Shown here one piece after another: positions 16,845 to 25,818 of a stretch of DNA of 64,000 nt. The position numbers and the translations under genes are program-made. Position 1 is the first letter of the stretch, and the number at the start of each line of letters is the position of its first letter. Origin of the DNA: PALSA-612 sp963846915 (lineage in GTDB: Bacteria > Actinomycetota > Thermoleophilia > Gaiellales > Gaiellaceae); assembly GCA_963846915.1 (NCBI GenBank), contig CAWJXV010000009.1, forward strand, positions 186,001 through 250,000, in the 5' to 3' direction. The notes below the pieces were generated by a model, which was given only the letters and a program-made list of their open reading frames with translations, ran no database searches and was not told the DNA's origin.

Positions 16845-18670
16845 GCGTCGAGGATCGTGACGACGCCGGTCGAGCCGTCGACGCGGATCGACTGGCCGGT
16901 CCTGATCTCCGCGGTCGCGCGACCGGTGCCGACGACGGCGGGCAGCCCGTACTCGCGGCAGACGATCGCCGCGTGCGACATGACGCCGCCGATGTCGGTG
17001 ACCACGGCCGTCACCTTGGGGAAGATCGGCGCCCACGCCGGCGAGGTGATCGGGCAGACGAGCACGTCGCCGTCCCGAACGTCGGCGAGCTGCTCGATGC
17101 CGATCACGACACGCGCGGGCCCCTCGACGACGCCCGGCGATGCGGCCGCACCCGAGAGCCGCGAGCTGTCCTTGTCCGCGCTCGCCCACTCCTGCACGCG
17201 CTGCGTCGTGACGCCCCAGAGCATGATCGACATCGGGTCAGTGATCGACTCGGGCGTGACTCCGATCGCGGGCGGCGGCGTCCACGCGGCGAGACCCTCG
17301 AGCAGCTCCTTGCGGCGGGCCACGATCGGCGGCCAGTGGCTCGGCCCGGCCGGAGCACCGCCGGTGGCCCACGTGAGCAGCAGCTCGTCGAGCGCCTCCG
17401 CGACCTCGTGCCGCGTCAGGTGGAACATGTCCTCGCGGTCGGCGAGGAAGCCGTTGTCCGCGAGCAGCCCGCCGAACTCGCGCAGCTTGTTCCACCAGCG
17501 GGTCAGGAACCAGTAGTCGCAGTAGAACTTGTGCTCCTCGACGTACGGGAAGACCGTGCGCGAGAGCCCGAGCAGCTCGTGGAACGTCCCGCGGGCCTCC
17601 TCGTCGAGCAGCGCGCCGTACTCCTCGGCCAGCCGGTCGCGCTCGCGGGCGATCTCCTCGCTCGGCCGCTCCACTCGTTCCCCCGCCTTCAGCGCGCGGA
17701 TGTGGCCGACGACGGAGGCGTACGGGATGCTCGGGTCGTCGTACCAGCTGCCGTAGAAGTGGTAGAGCCCGTCGCCGACCGCCATGTTGAACCACGGGTC
17801 CTTGATCCGCTCGAGCTCGTCGAGCCAGGCGCGGCCGGCATCGCTCCCCTCGAGCTCGGCGTCGATCTCCGCCGGGGTGCGGCCCTCGACGAACGCGCCG
17901 TCGACGCCGGCATCGATCGCGAGCCTCGCCAGGCGGGCGAGCTCGGCGCTCGGCTTGAAGAGCAGCACGTCGATGCCCGCGACCATCTGCGCGATGTGCT
18001 GCTCGGGGATGTCCGGGAGCTGCGCCTTGCAGAACTCGCTGAAGGTCATGTAGGCGCCGTAGCCGAGGAGCAGGAACTCGAAGTGGTGCTGCCACATCAG
18101 GTCGCCGCAGCGGAGCGTGCGGCTGTACGCGTCGAGCACCTCGTAGAACGCGGTCTGCCGGTCGTCGTCGAACATCACCTCGTCGGGCTCGTACTCGGGC
18201 AGCTCGGGCACGCGCAGCTCGGTGATCTCGGCGATCAGCGCCACCATCTTCTCGCGCCAGCGGGCGTAGAGCTCGTCCCAGTGCTGGTAGTAGTGGCCGG
18301 CACGGCGCTGGAAGAACTCGACGCGCTCGACGACCTTGGCCGGGTCGGTGACGGGATTGCCCGAGATGTAGACGTAGCCGTTGACGATGCGGTAGTCGAT
18401 GCCCATCGCCGGCGGCACCGCAAAGACGCGGTTCTGCCAGGCGCCGACGGCCTGGTACGGGGCGTCGATGCAGGCCACGTCGAACGCGGGCATCGGCACC
18501 GGGAAGTGCATCGAGTTCCAGAACCAGAAGCGGGCCTCGTCGGTCTCGCGCCGGGATTCCGTGAAGACCGCGTAGTACGGATACATCTCCTCCCAGCCCT
18601 CGCAGCCGGGCGGCGTCGCGATCTCGTACGGACTCGGGAACGCGGAGCTCGTTTGCGCAGGAGCAGCCAT
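16841..18670 (-). CDS. PEP-utilising swivelling-histidine subunit, phenylphosphate synthase alpha-like
   Basis: This is a 609-residue protein. Its C-terminal 100 residues are the phosphohistidine swivelling domain of PEP-utilising enzymes: SPGVVEGPARVV, DVLVCPITSPAWAPIF and DIGGVMSHAAIVCREYGLPAVVGTG, with the catalytic histidine at about residue 566. The first 500 residues are helical, with many aromatics (YPYYAVFTES, FWFWNSMHFPVPMP and FYCDYWFLTRWWNKL), as in phenylphosphate synthase alpha and related phosphotransferase subunits. It lacks its own ATP-grasp domain, which the next gene supplies. The expected role is phosphorylating a phenol-like acceptor with ATP. The real acceptor is unknown. 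It starts at ATG 18670 and is divergent from the reductase gene across 29 bases. Confidence 0.7.
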   Translation of the reverse strand: MAAPAQTSSAFPSPYEIATPPGCEGWEEMYPYYAVFTESRRETDEARFWFWNSMHFPVPMPAFDVACIDAPYQAVGAWQNRVFAVPPAMGIDYRIVNGYVYISGNPVTDPAKVVERVEFFQRRAGHYYQHWDELYARWREKMVALIAEITELRVPELPEYEPDEVMFDDDRQTAFYEVLDAYSRTLRCGDLMWQHHFEFLLLGYGAYMTFSEFCKAQLPDIPEQHIAQMVAGIDVLLFKPSAELARLARLAIDAGVDGAFVEGRTPAEIDAELEGSDAGRAWLDELERIKDPWFNMAVGDGLYHFYGSWYDDPSIPYASVVGHIRALKAGERVERPSEEIARERDRLAEEYGALLDEEARGTFHELLGLSRTVFPYVEEHKFYCDYWFLTRWWNKLREFGGLLADNGFLADREDMFHLTRHEVAEALDELLLTWATGGAPAGPSHWPPIVARRKELLEGLAAWTPPPAIGVTPESITDPMSIMLWGVTTQRVQEWASADKDSSRLSGAAASPGVVEGPARVVIGIEQLADVRDGDVLVCPITSPAWAPIFPKVTAVVTDIGGVMSHAAIVCREYGLPAVVGTGRATAEIRTGQSIRVDGSTGVVTILDA

Positions 18671-18699
18671 CGGCGACGCCGTGATGATATGCCTGTCCG

Positions 18700-19629
18700 A
18701 TGCGCGCCATCCGCCAGCAGACGCTCGGCGGGCCTGAGGTGCTCGAGCTCGTCGACGTCCCGCGGCCGGAACCCGCGCCGACGGAGGTGCTCGTGCGCGT
18801 CGCCGCCGCTGGCGTCAACCCGGTCGACTGGAAGACGCGCACCCGCGGCGGCTTCCTCGGCTCGCCGCCGTTCACGGTCGGCTGGGACGTCGCGGGCGTC
18901 GTCGAGGAGGTGGGCCGCGGCGTCACGCGCTTCGAGCCGGGCGATCGCGTCCTCGGCATGCCGCGCTTTCCCCGCGAGGCGGCCGCCTACGCCGAGTACG
19001 TCACGTCGCCGTCACGGCAGCTGGCCCGCACGCCCGAGGAGCTCGACGACGTGCACGCGGCCGCACTGCCGCTCGCCGGCCTGACGGCGTGGCAAGCGCT
19101 GGTCGAGACCGCCGGCGTCGAGGAGGGCCACCGCGTCCTGGTCCTCGCGGCGGCGGGCGGCGTCGGGCACCTGGCGGTGCAGATCGCGAAGGCTCGCGGC
19201 GCCTACGTGGTCGGGACTGCCCGCGCGGCCAAGCACGCGTTCCTGGCCGGGATCGGCACCGACGAGGCGATCGACTACACGACCGAGTCCGTCGAGAATC
19301 GCGTCCACGACGTCGACGTCGTGCTCGACCTGGTCGGCGACGAGTCGAGCGCCGGCGCGCTCGAGACGATCCGCGACGGCGGCATCTTCATCTCCGTCCC
19401 GTCTGGCTCCGGCCTCGACGCGCTGCGCGAGGCCGCGGCCGGCCGGGTGCGCGTCACCGGCATCCTCGTCGAGCCCGACCGAGCCGGGCTCGAGGCGATT
19501 GCGGACCTCGTGGCGGCGGGCCGGCTTCGGCCCCACGTCGAGCAGACGTTCCCGCTCGCGGACGCCGCCAGCGCGCACGAGCTCGGCGAGACCGGACGCA
19601 CGCAGGGCAAGCTGGTGCTGACCCTCTAG
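18700..19629 (+). CDS. NADP-dependent medium-chain oxidoreductase (quinone reductase type)
   Basis: This is a 309-residue MDR-superfamily reductase without zinc ligands. The GroES-like half starts MRAIRQQTLGGPEVLELVDVP and has AAGVNPVDWKTRTRGGF, typical of NADPH:quinone or enone reductases. The nucleotide-binding half has VLVLAAAGGVGHLAVQIAKARGA (a dinucleotide fold) and DVVLDLVGDES. It is a cytoplasmic soluble protein. It probably reduces quinones or unsaturated carbonyl compounds. ATG 18700 lies only 29 bases from the divergent phosphotransferase start, so the transcript is nearly leaderless. The hydrolase gene follows after 20 bases. Confidence 0.8.
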   Translation: MRAIRQQTLGGPEVLELVDVPRPEPAPTEVLVRVAAAGVNPVDWKTRTRGGFLGSPPFTVGWDVAGVVEEVGRGVTRFEPGDRVLGMPRFPREAAAYAEYVTSPSRQLARTPEELDDVHAAALPLAGLTAWQALVETAGVEEGHRVLVLAAAGGVGHLAVQIAKARGAYVVGTARAAKHAFLAGIGTDEAIDYTTESVENRVHDVDVVLDLVGDESSAGALETIRDGGIFISVPSGSGLDALREAAAGRVRVTGILVEPDRAGLEAIADLVAAGRLRPHVEQTFPLADAASAHELGETGRTQGKLVLTL

Positions 19630-19649
19630 GCGGGTTATCCTCCCGCGCC

Positions 19650-20378
19650 ATGGCCCGCTTCGTCCTCGTCCACGGCGCCTTCGGCGGAGCCTGGACGTGG
19701 GAGCCGATCGTCGACAAGCTCGAGGCGCTCGGCCACACGGTCGAGACCTTCGACCTCCCCGGCGGCGGCTCGGACGAGACGCCGGTCGAGGAGATCACGC
19801 TCCCGGCCTGCGCCGACCGCGTCTGCTCGGTCCTGGCGCGGCGGCCGGAGCCGGCCGTGCTCGTCGGCTACAGCATGGGCGGAATCGTCGCGACGCAGGC
19901 GGCGGCGAACTGCCCGGAGCGCGTCGAGTCGCTGATCTTCGTCGCCTCCTTCATGCCTTCGAACGGCCAGAGCCTGCTCGACCTGAGCCGCCTTCCCGAG
20001 GGTGAGGGCGACATGATCCAGGCGAACATCGTCGTCGAGGGCGAGCCGGCGATCGCGTCGCTGTCGGAGCAGGCGACCGCGGCAGCGGTCTACAACTGCT
20101 GCACGCCCGATCAGATCGAGGCGGTGCTGCCGCGGCGCCGGCCGCAGGCGGTGGCGGTCTTCGCGACACCGATCCAGGCCGACGACGAGGTGCTGGCGAG
20201 GATCCCGCGCTCCTACGTGCTCACGGAGCAGGACAGGTGCATCATGCCCGCCCTCCAGCGGCGGATGATCGCCGAGCACCCGTGCCGGAGCGTGGTCGAG
20301 CTCGACACCGACCACGCGCCCCACCTGTCCAGGACGGACGAGCTCGTAGCCGCCCTGGACTCGATGGCGACCGCCTAG
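19650..20378 (+). CDS. Alpha/beta-hydrolase, esterase-like
   Basis: This is a 242-residue alpha/beta hydrolase of the methylesterase/hydroxynitrile lyase-like type. It begins FVLVHGAFGGAWTWEPIVDKL (oxyanion region HG). The nucleophile elbow is VGYSMGG and the catalytic histidine is in ELDTDHAPHLSR near the C-terminus. SYVLTEQDRC carries the likely acidic residue. It could cleave small esters of aromatic acids, which would suit the neighbouring demethylation genes, but no substrate is visible. It starts at ATG 19650. Its stop CTAG is shared with the stop of the convergent demethylase gene. Confidence 0.75.
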   Translation: MARFVLVHGAFGGAWTWEPIVDKLEALGHTVETFDLPGGGSDETPVEEITLPACADRVCSVLARRPEPAVLVGYSMGGIVATQAAANCPERVESLIFVASFMPSNGQSLLDLSRLPEGEGDMIQANIVVEGEPAIASLSEQATAAAVYNCCTPDQIEAVLPRRRPQAVAVFATPIQADDEVLARIPRSYVLTEQDRCIMPALQRRMIAEHPCRSVVELDTDHAPHLSRTDELVAALDSMATA

Positions 20379-21766
20379 ACCGCGGCCTTCGTCCGCCAGC
20401 CCTCGGCGTACGACGTCCGGGCGACCTCGCCGTACGGACACGGGCTGACGACCGCGCGGATCTCGGTCTGCACGTGCCGCTCGACGACCGGCTTGGCCGA
20501 GCCGCCGCCCTCCTCGCCCCAGACCAGGATCACCTCGGCGCCGACCTCGACGTCCACGTCGACGACGGCCAGCGAGAGCATCGAGCGCTCGTTGTAGCTG
20601 TAGCCGGAGAACGTCGAGACGCCGATGACGCCGCTCTCGCCGATCACCTTGTCATTCGGCCAGGTGGAGTAGTTCGAGAGCGGCAGGTCGATGTACTTGG
20701 CGGCGTCGCCCTTCTCGAACAGCGAGCCCATAGCGCGCGCGACGTCCTCGCCGTTCCAGGCCAGCGTGACCTTGCGGCGCTTCGGCTCGTCGCCCATCGC
20801 CTCAAGGGCGTCGCGACCGACAAAGTCGTGGTCGAACTTCACGAACGGCCAGTAGCCGAGGTCGTGCGGGGTCAGGTAGTAGTCCGAGATGTCGTCGGAG
20901 TAGAAGCTGCCGCCGAGCGAGCCCGTTCCCTCGTACCCCTCGGCCGGGAGCCACGCCCGGTACGCCTTCATCTCGTCGCCCGTGAACACGGCCGGCAGCG
21001 GGCAGGGGATCCAACCCGACTCGAGCGTGTTCGTCGCGTAGACACGCGAGCCGACCTGGCGCAGGCCGAACTCCTCGCCCGCCGCGACGATCGCCGCCCT
21101 GACGTCCTCGGCCTCGTCCCACGGCCCGAAGAGCTCGAGCCCGGGGACGCCGGACATGCCGTGGTGAAGCGCGCGCACCTCGTGCCCGGCGATCGTGATC
21201 TCGCCCATGTTGAAGAACTTGATCTCCGGCAGAGAGCCGCCGGCGGCCTTCTGCAGCGTCTCCATCGCGGTCGGCCCTTGCACCTGGAAGCGGTAGATCT
21301 TGCGCTTCCCGGTCGGGTTGGCGGCGGTGCGCTCGTCGCGCTCCAACGTCACGTCGTAGTCGCCCGTCTCCGCGTGGTACTGCACCCAGTTGTGGGCCGA
21401 CGGGCGCCCGACCAGGCTGACGCGGTTCTCGTCGAGGAAGAAGAGGATCCCGTCGCCGATCACGTAGCCGTCGTGGTTGCAGACGACGAGCTGCTTGGCC
21501 TTGTTCACCTGGAAGTTCTCGAAGCTGTTGACGCCGACGGCGGAGAGGAGCCTGATCACGTCCGGCCCCTCGAGGTAGAGGTCGGTCATGTGGTGGGACT
21601 GATCGAAGAGCGCGCACGTCTCGCGCCAGGCGACCTGCTCGTCGCGCCAGTTCGAGAACTCGGCGGGCACCTTCGGATAGACGTATGGCCCGATCTGCGA
21701 GTTCCGCGCCATGTCGGCCGGATTGCCGACGGCGTTCAGCTTCTCTTCCAGGTTCTCGTAGGCCAT
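20375..21766 (-). CDS. ligM: Tetrahydrofolate-dependent aryl O-demethylase, LigM/DesA type
   Basis: This is a 463-residue GcvT-fold enzyme that should move an aryl O-methyl group to tetrahydrofolate, as vanillate (LigM) and syringate (DesA) demethylases do. It aligns over its whole length with my recollection of Sphingobium LigM: RNSQIGPYVYP, ALFDQSHHMTDLY, LVGRPSAHNW, RVYATNTLESGWIP, FVKFDHDFVGRDALE and GEEGGGSAKP. The LigM active-site residues Tyr31, His60, Arg122, Tyr247 and Trp256 correspond to Tyr30, His59, Arg121, Tyr243 and Trp252, all present. It is the last gene of an eight-gene operon, 40 bases after metF. Vanillate, syringate or another methoxyarene could be the substrate. Ordinary glycine-cleavage T protein is much shorter. 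Confidence 0.85.
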   Translation of the reverse strand: MAYENLEEKLNAVGNPADMARNSQIGPYVYPKVPAEFSNWRDEQVAWRETCALFDQSHHMTDLYLEGPDVIRLLSAVGVNSFENFQVNKAKQLVVCNHDGYVIGDGILFFLDENRVSLVGRPSAHNWVQYHAETGDYDVTLERDERTAANPTGKRKIYRFQVQGPTAMETLQKAAGGSLPEIKFFNMGEITIAGHEVRALHHGMSGVPGLELFGPWDEAEDVRAAIVAAGEEFGLRQVGSRVYATNTLESGWIPCPLPAVFTGDEMKAYRAWLPAEGYEGTGSLGGSFYSDDISDYYLTPHDLGYWPFVKFDHDFVGRDALEAMGDEPKRRKVTLAWNGEDVARAMGSLFEKGDAAKYIDLPLSNYSTWPNDKVIGESGVIGVSTFSGYSYNERSMLSLAVVDVDVEVGAEVILVWGEEGGGSAKPVVERHVQTEIRAVVSPCPYGEVARTSYAEGWRTKAAV

Positions 21767-21806
21767 CTCGTGCGCTCCTTCCTCGACGAAGTTGCTGGAA
21801 ACGATC

Positions 21807-22622
21807 TTATTTCACGCCGGCCGGGGTCTCCCGGGCGCCGCTCTTTCGCTGCTCCCACGTCCACGTCTCGAGGAGCCGGTTGAAAGTGAAGTAGTGGAAC
21901 CCGGCGAGGTTCAGCGCCGGGTCGCCAACGTGCGGCGCGAGCGCGTCGTACAGGCTGTCCGCCGAGGCGCCCGTGAGGCGCAGCAGGCCGCGCAGCCCAC
22001 CCTGCTTGCGCAGGAACGACAGCGACGGCCCGACGCCGACGCGCATCGAGATCTCGAGCAGCTTGCGCCGGTCGACGATCCCCGGCACGCCGGCGACGAC
22101 GGGTAGCTCGATGCCCGCCACGCGCGTCCGGCGCACCCAGGCGAGGAGCGCGTCCGGGTCGAAGCACAGCTGCGTCGTGATGTAGTCGGCGAGGCGGCTC
22201 TTCTCCTGCAGCACCTGGGCCAGCGTCGCATCGTCGATCAGCGGATGCCCCTCGGGGTAGCCGCCGATCCCGATCGTCCGCGGGCGGTTCGGGTGCTCGT
22301 GGACGAGCGGGAGGAGCTCGCCGGCCGCCGCGTACGGGCCGAGCGGAGGCGTCGCGTCGCCGCCGATGACGAAGGCGTCGTCGATGCCGGCCTCGGCCAT
22401 CGCCGCCAGGATCTCGTCGAGGTGGGCGCGGTCGCGAACCATCCGCGCCGCGAGGTGCACGGTGACGCCGTGCCCGAGCGCGGCCAGGCGCGTGGCCGTC
22501 TCGACCGTCCGGTCGAGACCGTGCGCCGGCGAGCAGGTCACCGTCAGCCGCACCGGCTCCGGCAGCTGCGCGGCCTCCTCCACGGCGCGGCCGAACGGGA
22601 GGACCTCGAACTGCGGCTTCAC
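21807..22622 (-). CDS. metF: Methylenetetrahydrofolate reductase-like protein (MetF family)
   Basis: This is a 271-residue flavoprotein TIM barrel. It has VTVHLAARMVRDRAHLDEIL, the folate-binding region typical of MetF, then VIGGDATPPLGPY, IGIGGYPEGHP, DYITTQLCFDPDAL and PVVAGVPGIVDRRKLLEIS. GTG 22622 shares GTGA with the dioxygenase stop. In Sphingobium, metF accompanies ligM so that the methyl-folate made by demethylation can be oxidised back into the C1 pool. The same pairing here strongly supports the demethylase assignment. The reductase could run in the direction 5-methyl-THF to 5,10-methylene-THF. Confidence 0.85.
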   Translation of the reverse strand: MKPQFEVLPFGRAVEEAAQLPEPVRLTVTCSPAHGLDRTVETATRLAALGHGVTVHLAARMVRDRAHLDEILAAMAEAGIDDAFVIGGDATPPLGPYAAAGELLPLVHEHPNRPRTIGIGGYPEGHPLIDDATLAQVLQEKSRLADYITTQLCFDPDALLAWVRRTRVAGIELPVVAGVPGIVDRRKLLEISMRVGVGPSLSFLRKQGGLRGLLRLTGASADSLYDALAPHVGDPALNLAGFHYFTFNRLLETWTWEQRKSGARETPAGVK

Positions 22623-23572
22623 GGCGAACCCACGTCCGGCGTGCCGTAGGTGTGGAAGCTCTCGACCGTGTGGACGCCCCAGAACTGGCCCCGGGCGCGC
22701 TCGGCTCCCGTCCACGTGACCGGCTCGTAGTCTGGGTCGTAGACGAAGTAGCCGCCCGTCGTCACCTCGACCCGGTTGCCGCCCGGCTCGTAGCCGTAGA
22801 GGAAGAAGCCCTGCGCGATTCCGTGCTTGGACGGCGCCGCCTCGATGTAGACGCCGTTGTCGACGAACAGATCTGCGGCGCGCAGGCACTCCTCCCGCGT
22901 GTCGACCCAGAAGGCGAGGTGATGCAGCCGGCCGTTTGCGCCGTAGGCGTCCGCGACGTAGATCAGCTCGTGGGCCGCGATCGACAGGCTGAGCCACGCG
23001 CCCGCCTCGGAGCCGTCGTCGCGCTCGATCCGTTCGTACAGGCGGTAGCCGAGGAGCTCCTGCGCGAACTCGCGGTTCGCGCGCACGTCGGCGGCGAGAA
23101 CGTTGACGTGGTCGAGCCGCTTGACGGCGGCGCCCCGCCCGACGTAGCGCTGCGGCTGGTTGCGCCACGCCGGGCGCAGATGCTCGGGCGGCGAGTAGCG
23201 CTCGGCCTCGTAGAAGAGCTCGAAGACGTGGCCGTCCGGGTCGGTGAACCGGTACGCGCGCCCGTGGCCGACGTCGCCGTCGATCCAGCCGAGACCGCGC
23301 CCGCTCGCCTCGATCGCGGCCACGCGCCGTTCGAGCGCCTCCGGGCTCCACGTGCGCAGGGCCATGTGCCCGAGGCCGGCCTGCTCCGACTCGGTCAGCT
23401 TCAGGCTGTAGCGCAGGTAGTCGCCCCAGCCGCGCAGGAACACCGATTGGCCGTCGCGCGCCTCCTCCTCCATCCCGAGGACGTCGACGAAGAAGCGCAG
23501 GCTTTCGTCCGGCCGCGGCGTCAGCAGCTCTGCGTGGCCGATGTGCGCCACGTCGTGCAGCTGCTCGGTCAC
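22619..23572 (-). CDS. Type I extradiol (catechol 2,3-) dioxygenase
   Basis: This is a 317-residue two-domain VOC protein. The N-terminal module runs from AHIGHAELLTPRPDESLRFF to DPDGHVFELFYE and the C-terminal module from KRLDHVNVLAADVRANREF to GGNRVEVTTGGY. The ferrous-iron ligands are expected at the His of LDHVNVL, the His of GRLHHLAFWVD and the Glu of NRVEVT, all present, so a ring-opening enzyme is likely. GTG 23572 overlaps the aldolase stop (GTGA). It probably opens the catechol or gallate-like ring freed by the demethylase. Protocatechuate 4,5-cleavage usually uses an unrelated LigAB enzyme, so the exact diol is uncertain. Confidence 0.8.
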   Translation of the reverse strand: MTEQLHDVAHIGHAELLTPRPDESLRFFVDVLGMEEEARDGQSVFLRGWGDYLRYSLKLTESEQAGLGHMALRTWSPEALERRVAAIEASGRGLGWIDGDVGHGRAYRFTDPDGHVFELFYEAERYSPPEHLRPAWRNQPQRYVGRGAAVKRLDHVNVLAADVRANREFAQELLGYRLYERIERDDGSEAGAWLSLSIAAHELIYVADAYGANGRLHHLAFWVDTREECLRAADLFVDNGVYIEAAPSKHGIAQGFFLYGYEPGGNRVEVTTGGYFVYDPDYEPVTWTGAERARGQFWGVHTVESFHTYGTPDVGSP

Positions 23573-24190
23573 CGTTCGACGAGCTGCCTGAGGCCGTCGA
23601 GGTCGTAGGAGAGCGCTCCCGCCTTGAGCTTCGCGCGCTTCTCCACCTCGCGCTCCGCCCGCTCGCGCGCCGCGGCGAGTACCTCGCCGACGCGCTCCTG
23701 CGGGACGACGACGGCGCCGTCCGCGTCGAGCACGACGACATCGCCCTGGCGGATCCCGGCGCCGCCGACCGTCACGGGCTCGCCGATCGTGCCCGGCGTC
23801 TTCTTCTCGGCGCCCCGCACGCGCACGAACCGCGCCCAGATCGGCAGCCCGAGCTCGCGCAGCTCCTCGACGTCCCGGACTGCGGCGTCGACGAGGAGCG
23901 CAGCCACGCCGCGGCCCTGCGCCTGACGTGGCGAGCAGGTCGCCGACCAGGGCGACGGCCCGAGGCTCGGGCATCGTCAGCACGAGCACCTCGCCCGGCT
24001 CGGCCTCGGCGACGGCCGCGTGCACCATCAGGTTGTCGTCCTGCGCGCAGCGAACGGTCCTCGCCGGGCCTGCGGCGCGCGAGCCGGCGATCACCCGCAC
24101 CAGGTCGACGTCGACCACGGCCAGTCGGCCGCCCGCCTCGTGCACGGTCGCCGACCCCAGCTCGGCCAGCTCCGCGAAGGTGGACATCAC
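23569..24190 (-). CDS. LigK/RraA-type 4-carboxy-4-hydroxy-2-oxoadipate aldolase (one frameshift)
   Basis: This class II, metal-dependent pyruvate aldolase has the RraA fold. It begins FAELAELGSATVHEAGGRL and continues with GPARTVRCAQDDNLMVHAAVAEAEPG and GDLLAT. A base-level frame break near 23920 is followed in the next frame by AALLVDAAVRDVEEL, with the substrate Arg and metal Asp of the family (RD). The end is GDVVVLDADGAVVVPQERV. The start is GTG 24190 or ATG 24187, overlapping the galB stop. LigK splits the last intermediate of protocatechuate or gallate 4,5-cleavage into pyruvate and oxaloacetate. Its place beside GalB supports that role. Confidence 0.75.
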
Positions 24191-24903
24191 AGGGAACTCA
24201 CCACCTGGGGAGTGACGCGCTGGAACGCCTCGGCGAACTCGATCGCCTTGTTCCCCGACGAGCGCCGCGCATGGTTGCCGCGCCGCTCGGCCAGTGCGCC
24301 GTAGTACGCGTGCAGGTGTGCCTGCGCCTGCATCTCCGCCATCGCCGCACGCTTCTGCTCGATCACCGGAGTGATGTCCACGAACGTGGTCGGCGTGAAG
24401 TTGCAGAGCTCGGACTGGTGCGGCTCGAAGAGCAGGAGCTCCGGCGGCTGGAACGGCCCGCCGAACGCGCTCGCCGTTCCCGCACCGGCCGCGAGAGCTC
24501 GCGCCTTCTCGACGGCAATGAACGCCTCGGCGTGGTCGGGGTTGAACGGGTCGCGGTCCGTGTGCGTGAGCACGACGTCGGGCGCGAACTCCCGGATCTT
24601 CGCGGCGATCGCGGTCAGCCCGTCCCTGTCCACGACGAGCGGGTAGTCACCGAGGTCGAGGCAGTCGAACGTCGCGCCGAGTGCCGCAGCAGCGCGCTCG
24701 GCCTCCCCGTGGCGGACCTCCTTCACGCGCTCGACGGTCATGCCGGGCTCCTTCCAGAGCTCGCCCGACTCGCCCTGCTCGCCATAGGAGAGCGCGAGCA
24801 CCTGAGCCGTGCCGCCACCGCTCGTATTGACCGCGACCGCGCCGCCGGCCCGCCAGACGAAGTCGGCCGAGTGCGCGCCGACGACCATCAGCCGCCTGCT
24901 CAT
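24187..24903 (-). CDS. galB: 4-oxalomesaconate hydratase, GalB type (LmbE/PIG-L fold)
   Basis: This is a 238-residue zinc protein of the LmbE family. The deacetylase motif AHPDDE is replaced by VGAHSADFVWRAGG, as in GalB-type hydratases. It continues with LSYGEQGESGELW, LDLGDYPL, VLTHTDRDPFNPDHAEA (metal histidines) and LFEPHQSELCNF, all GalB landmarks. GalB hydrates 4-oxalomesaconate to 4-carboxy-4-hydroxy-2-oxoadipate, the substrate of the LigK aldolase encoded directly downstream. ATG 24903 overlaps the previous stop (ATGA). The assignment rests on remembered sequence similarity plus this gene context. Confidence 0.8.
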   Translation of the reverse strand: MSRRLMVVGAHSADFVWRAGGAVAVNTSGGGTAQVLALSYGEQGESGELWKEPGMTVERVKEVRHGEAERAAAALGATFDCLDLGDYPLVVDRDGLTAIAAKIREFAPDVVLTHTDRDPFNPDHAEAFIAVEKARALAAGAGTASAFGGPFQPPELLLFEPHQSELCNFTPTTFVDITPVIEQKRAAMAEMQAQAHLHAYYGALAERRGNHARRSSGNKAIEFAEAFQRVTPQVVSSL

Positions 24904-25818
24904 TCGGCCCCCGCGAGGCGACGGGACTGCCCGACGATCATCTCGCGCGCCGCATCCTCGTCGAAGCCGCTCCCGAGCAGTCGATCGGCCCAGAGCGCGA
25001 GCCCGTCCTCGACGGCCGGATAGTCCGGATTGCCGAGGTCGCTCGAGAAGAGCGTCCGCTCGGCGCCGACCGCACGGACGCCGTCGAAGACGTGCTCCCA
25101 GGTCGTCTTGCCGCTGTGCGGGGTCGTGAAGCAGCGCTCGATCAGGCACCCGCGCCCGGCGAGCGTGACCTGGTCCTCGACGGAGATGTCCTGGCACGGA
25201 AACTCCGGGTGCGTGACGACGATGTGCGCCACACCTTCCTCGATCGCGCCGTCCACGACCGCGAACGTGTCGTCGCGCGAGAGATGCGCGGTCGCCAGGA
25301 TCAGGCCGTGCCGCGCGATCGCGCGCAGCACGTCGCGCGTCTCCGGCAGGAGTTGCCCGTCGCCGTCGGTGACGTCCACCGGGTCGACGCCGAGGCCGAG
25401 CCCACGGAGCTCGTGCTGGAGCTTCGCCCACTGCGGCACCCTGTCGCCCGGCTTCGGCTCGGTGCGGCCGGCCGTCTCCGCAGCCGAATCGACCGTGGGC
25501 ATCCAGACGATCCGCGCGCCCTCACGCGCGGCGATCTCGACCGCGAGCGCGTTCATGCCGCCGACCGCCTGGTTCAGCGTCAGCGTCCCGATCGCCTGGA
25601 CTCCCGGGACGAGGGCGGAGACGATCTCGCGCGCGCTCGGCGGTCGACGTGTAGTGCGACTTGAGCGCGAAGCCGGCGAGGCCGAGCTCGGCGAAGCGCC
25701 CGGCGAGGGTACGGTCGTCGATCCGCCGAGTCGGCACGTCGGGGCCGACGTGCACGTGCAGGTCGTACGCGCCCTCGACGAGCGTGCGGGCGCGGTCGCT
25801 GGGCTCCGTGGCGTTCAC
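24900..25818 (-). CDS. Amidohydrolase-like metal-dependent hydrolase, DUF6282 type (one frameshift)
   Basis: This is a TIM-barrel metallohydrolase of about 305 residues. GTG 25818 opens with AYDLHVHVGPDVPTRR, an HxH metal motif, then GLAGFALKSHYTSTAERA. After a frame break near 25640 it continues with GTLTLNQAVGGMNALAVEIAA, LILATAHLSRDD, HIVVTHPEFPCQDIS and TLFSSDLGNPDYP (a late catalytic Asp). Metal sites are therefore complete. In the pathway suggested by the neighbours, a lactone hydrolase acting on 2-pyrone-4,6-dicarboxylate would be needed. This protein is a candidate replacement for LigI (inference only). Confidence 0.65.

Noticed and set aside
20375..21766. Reading this gene as glycine-cleavage T protein
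   Set aside because: It is about 100 residues longer than GcvT, keeps the LigM Tyr/His/Trp active-site set, and no gcvH or gcvP gene is nearby; metF is.
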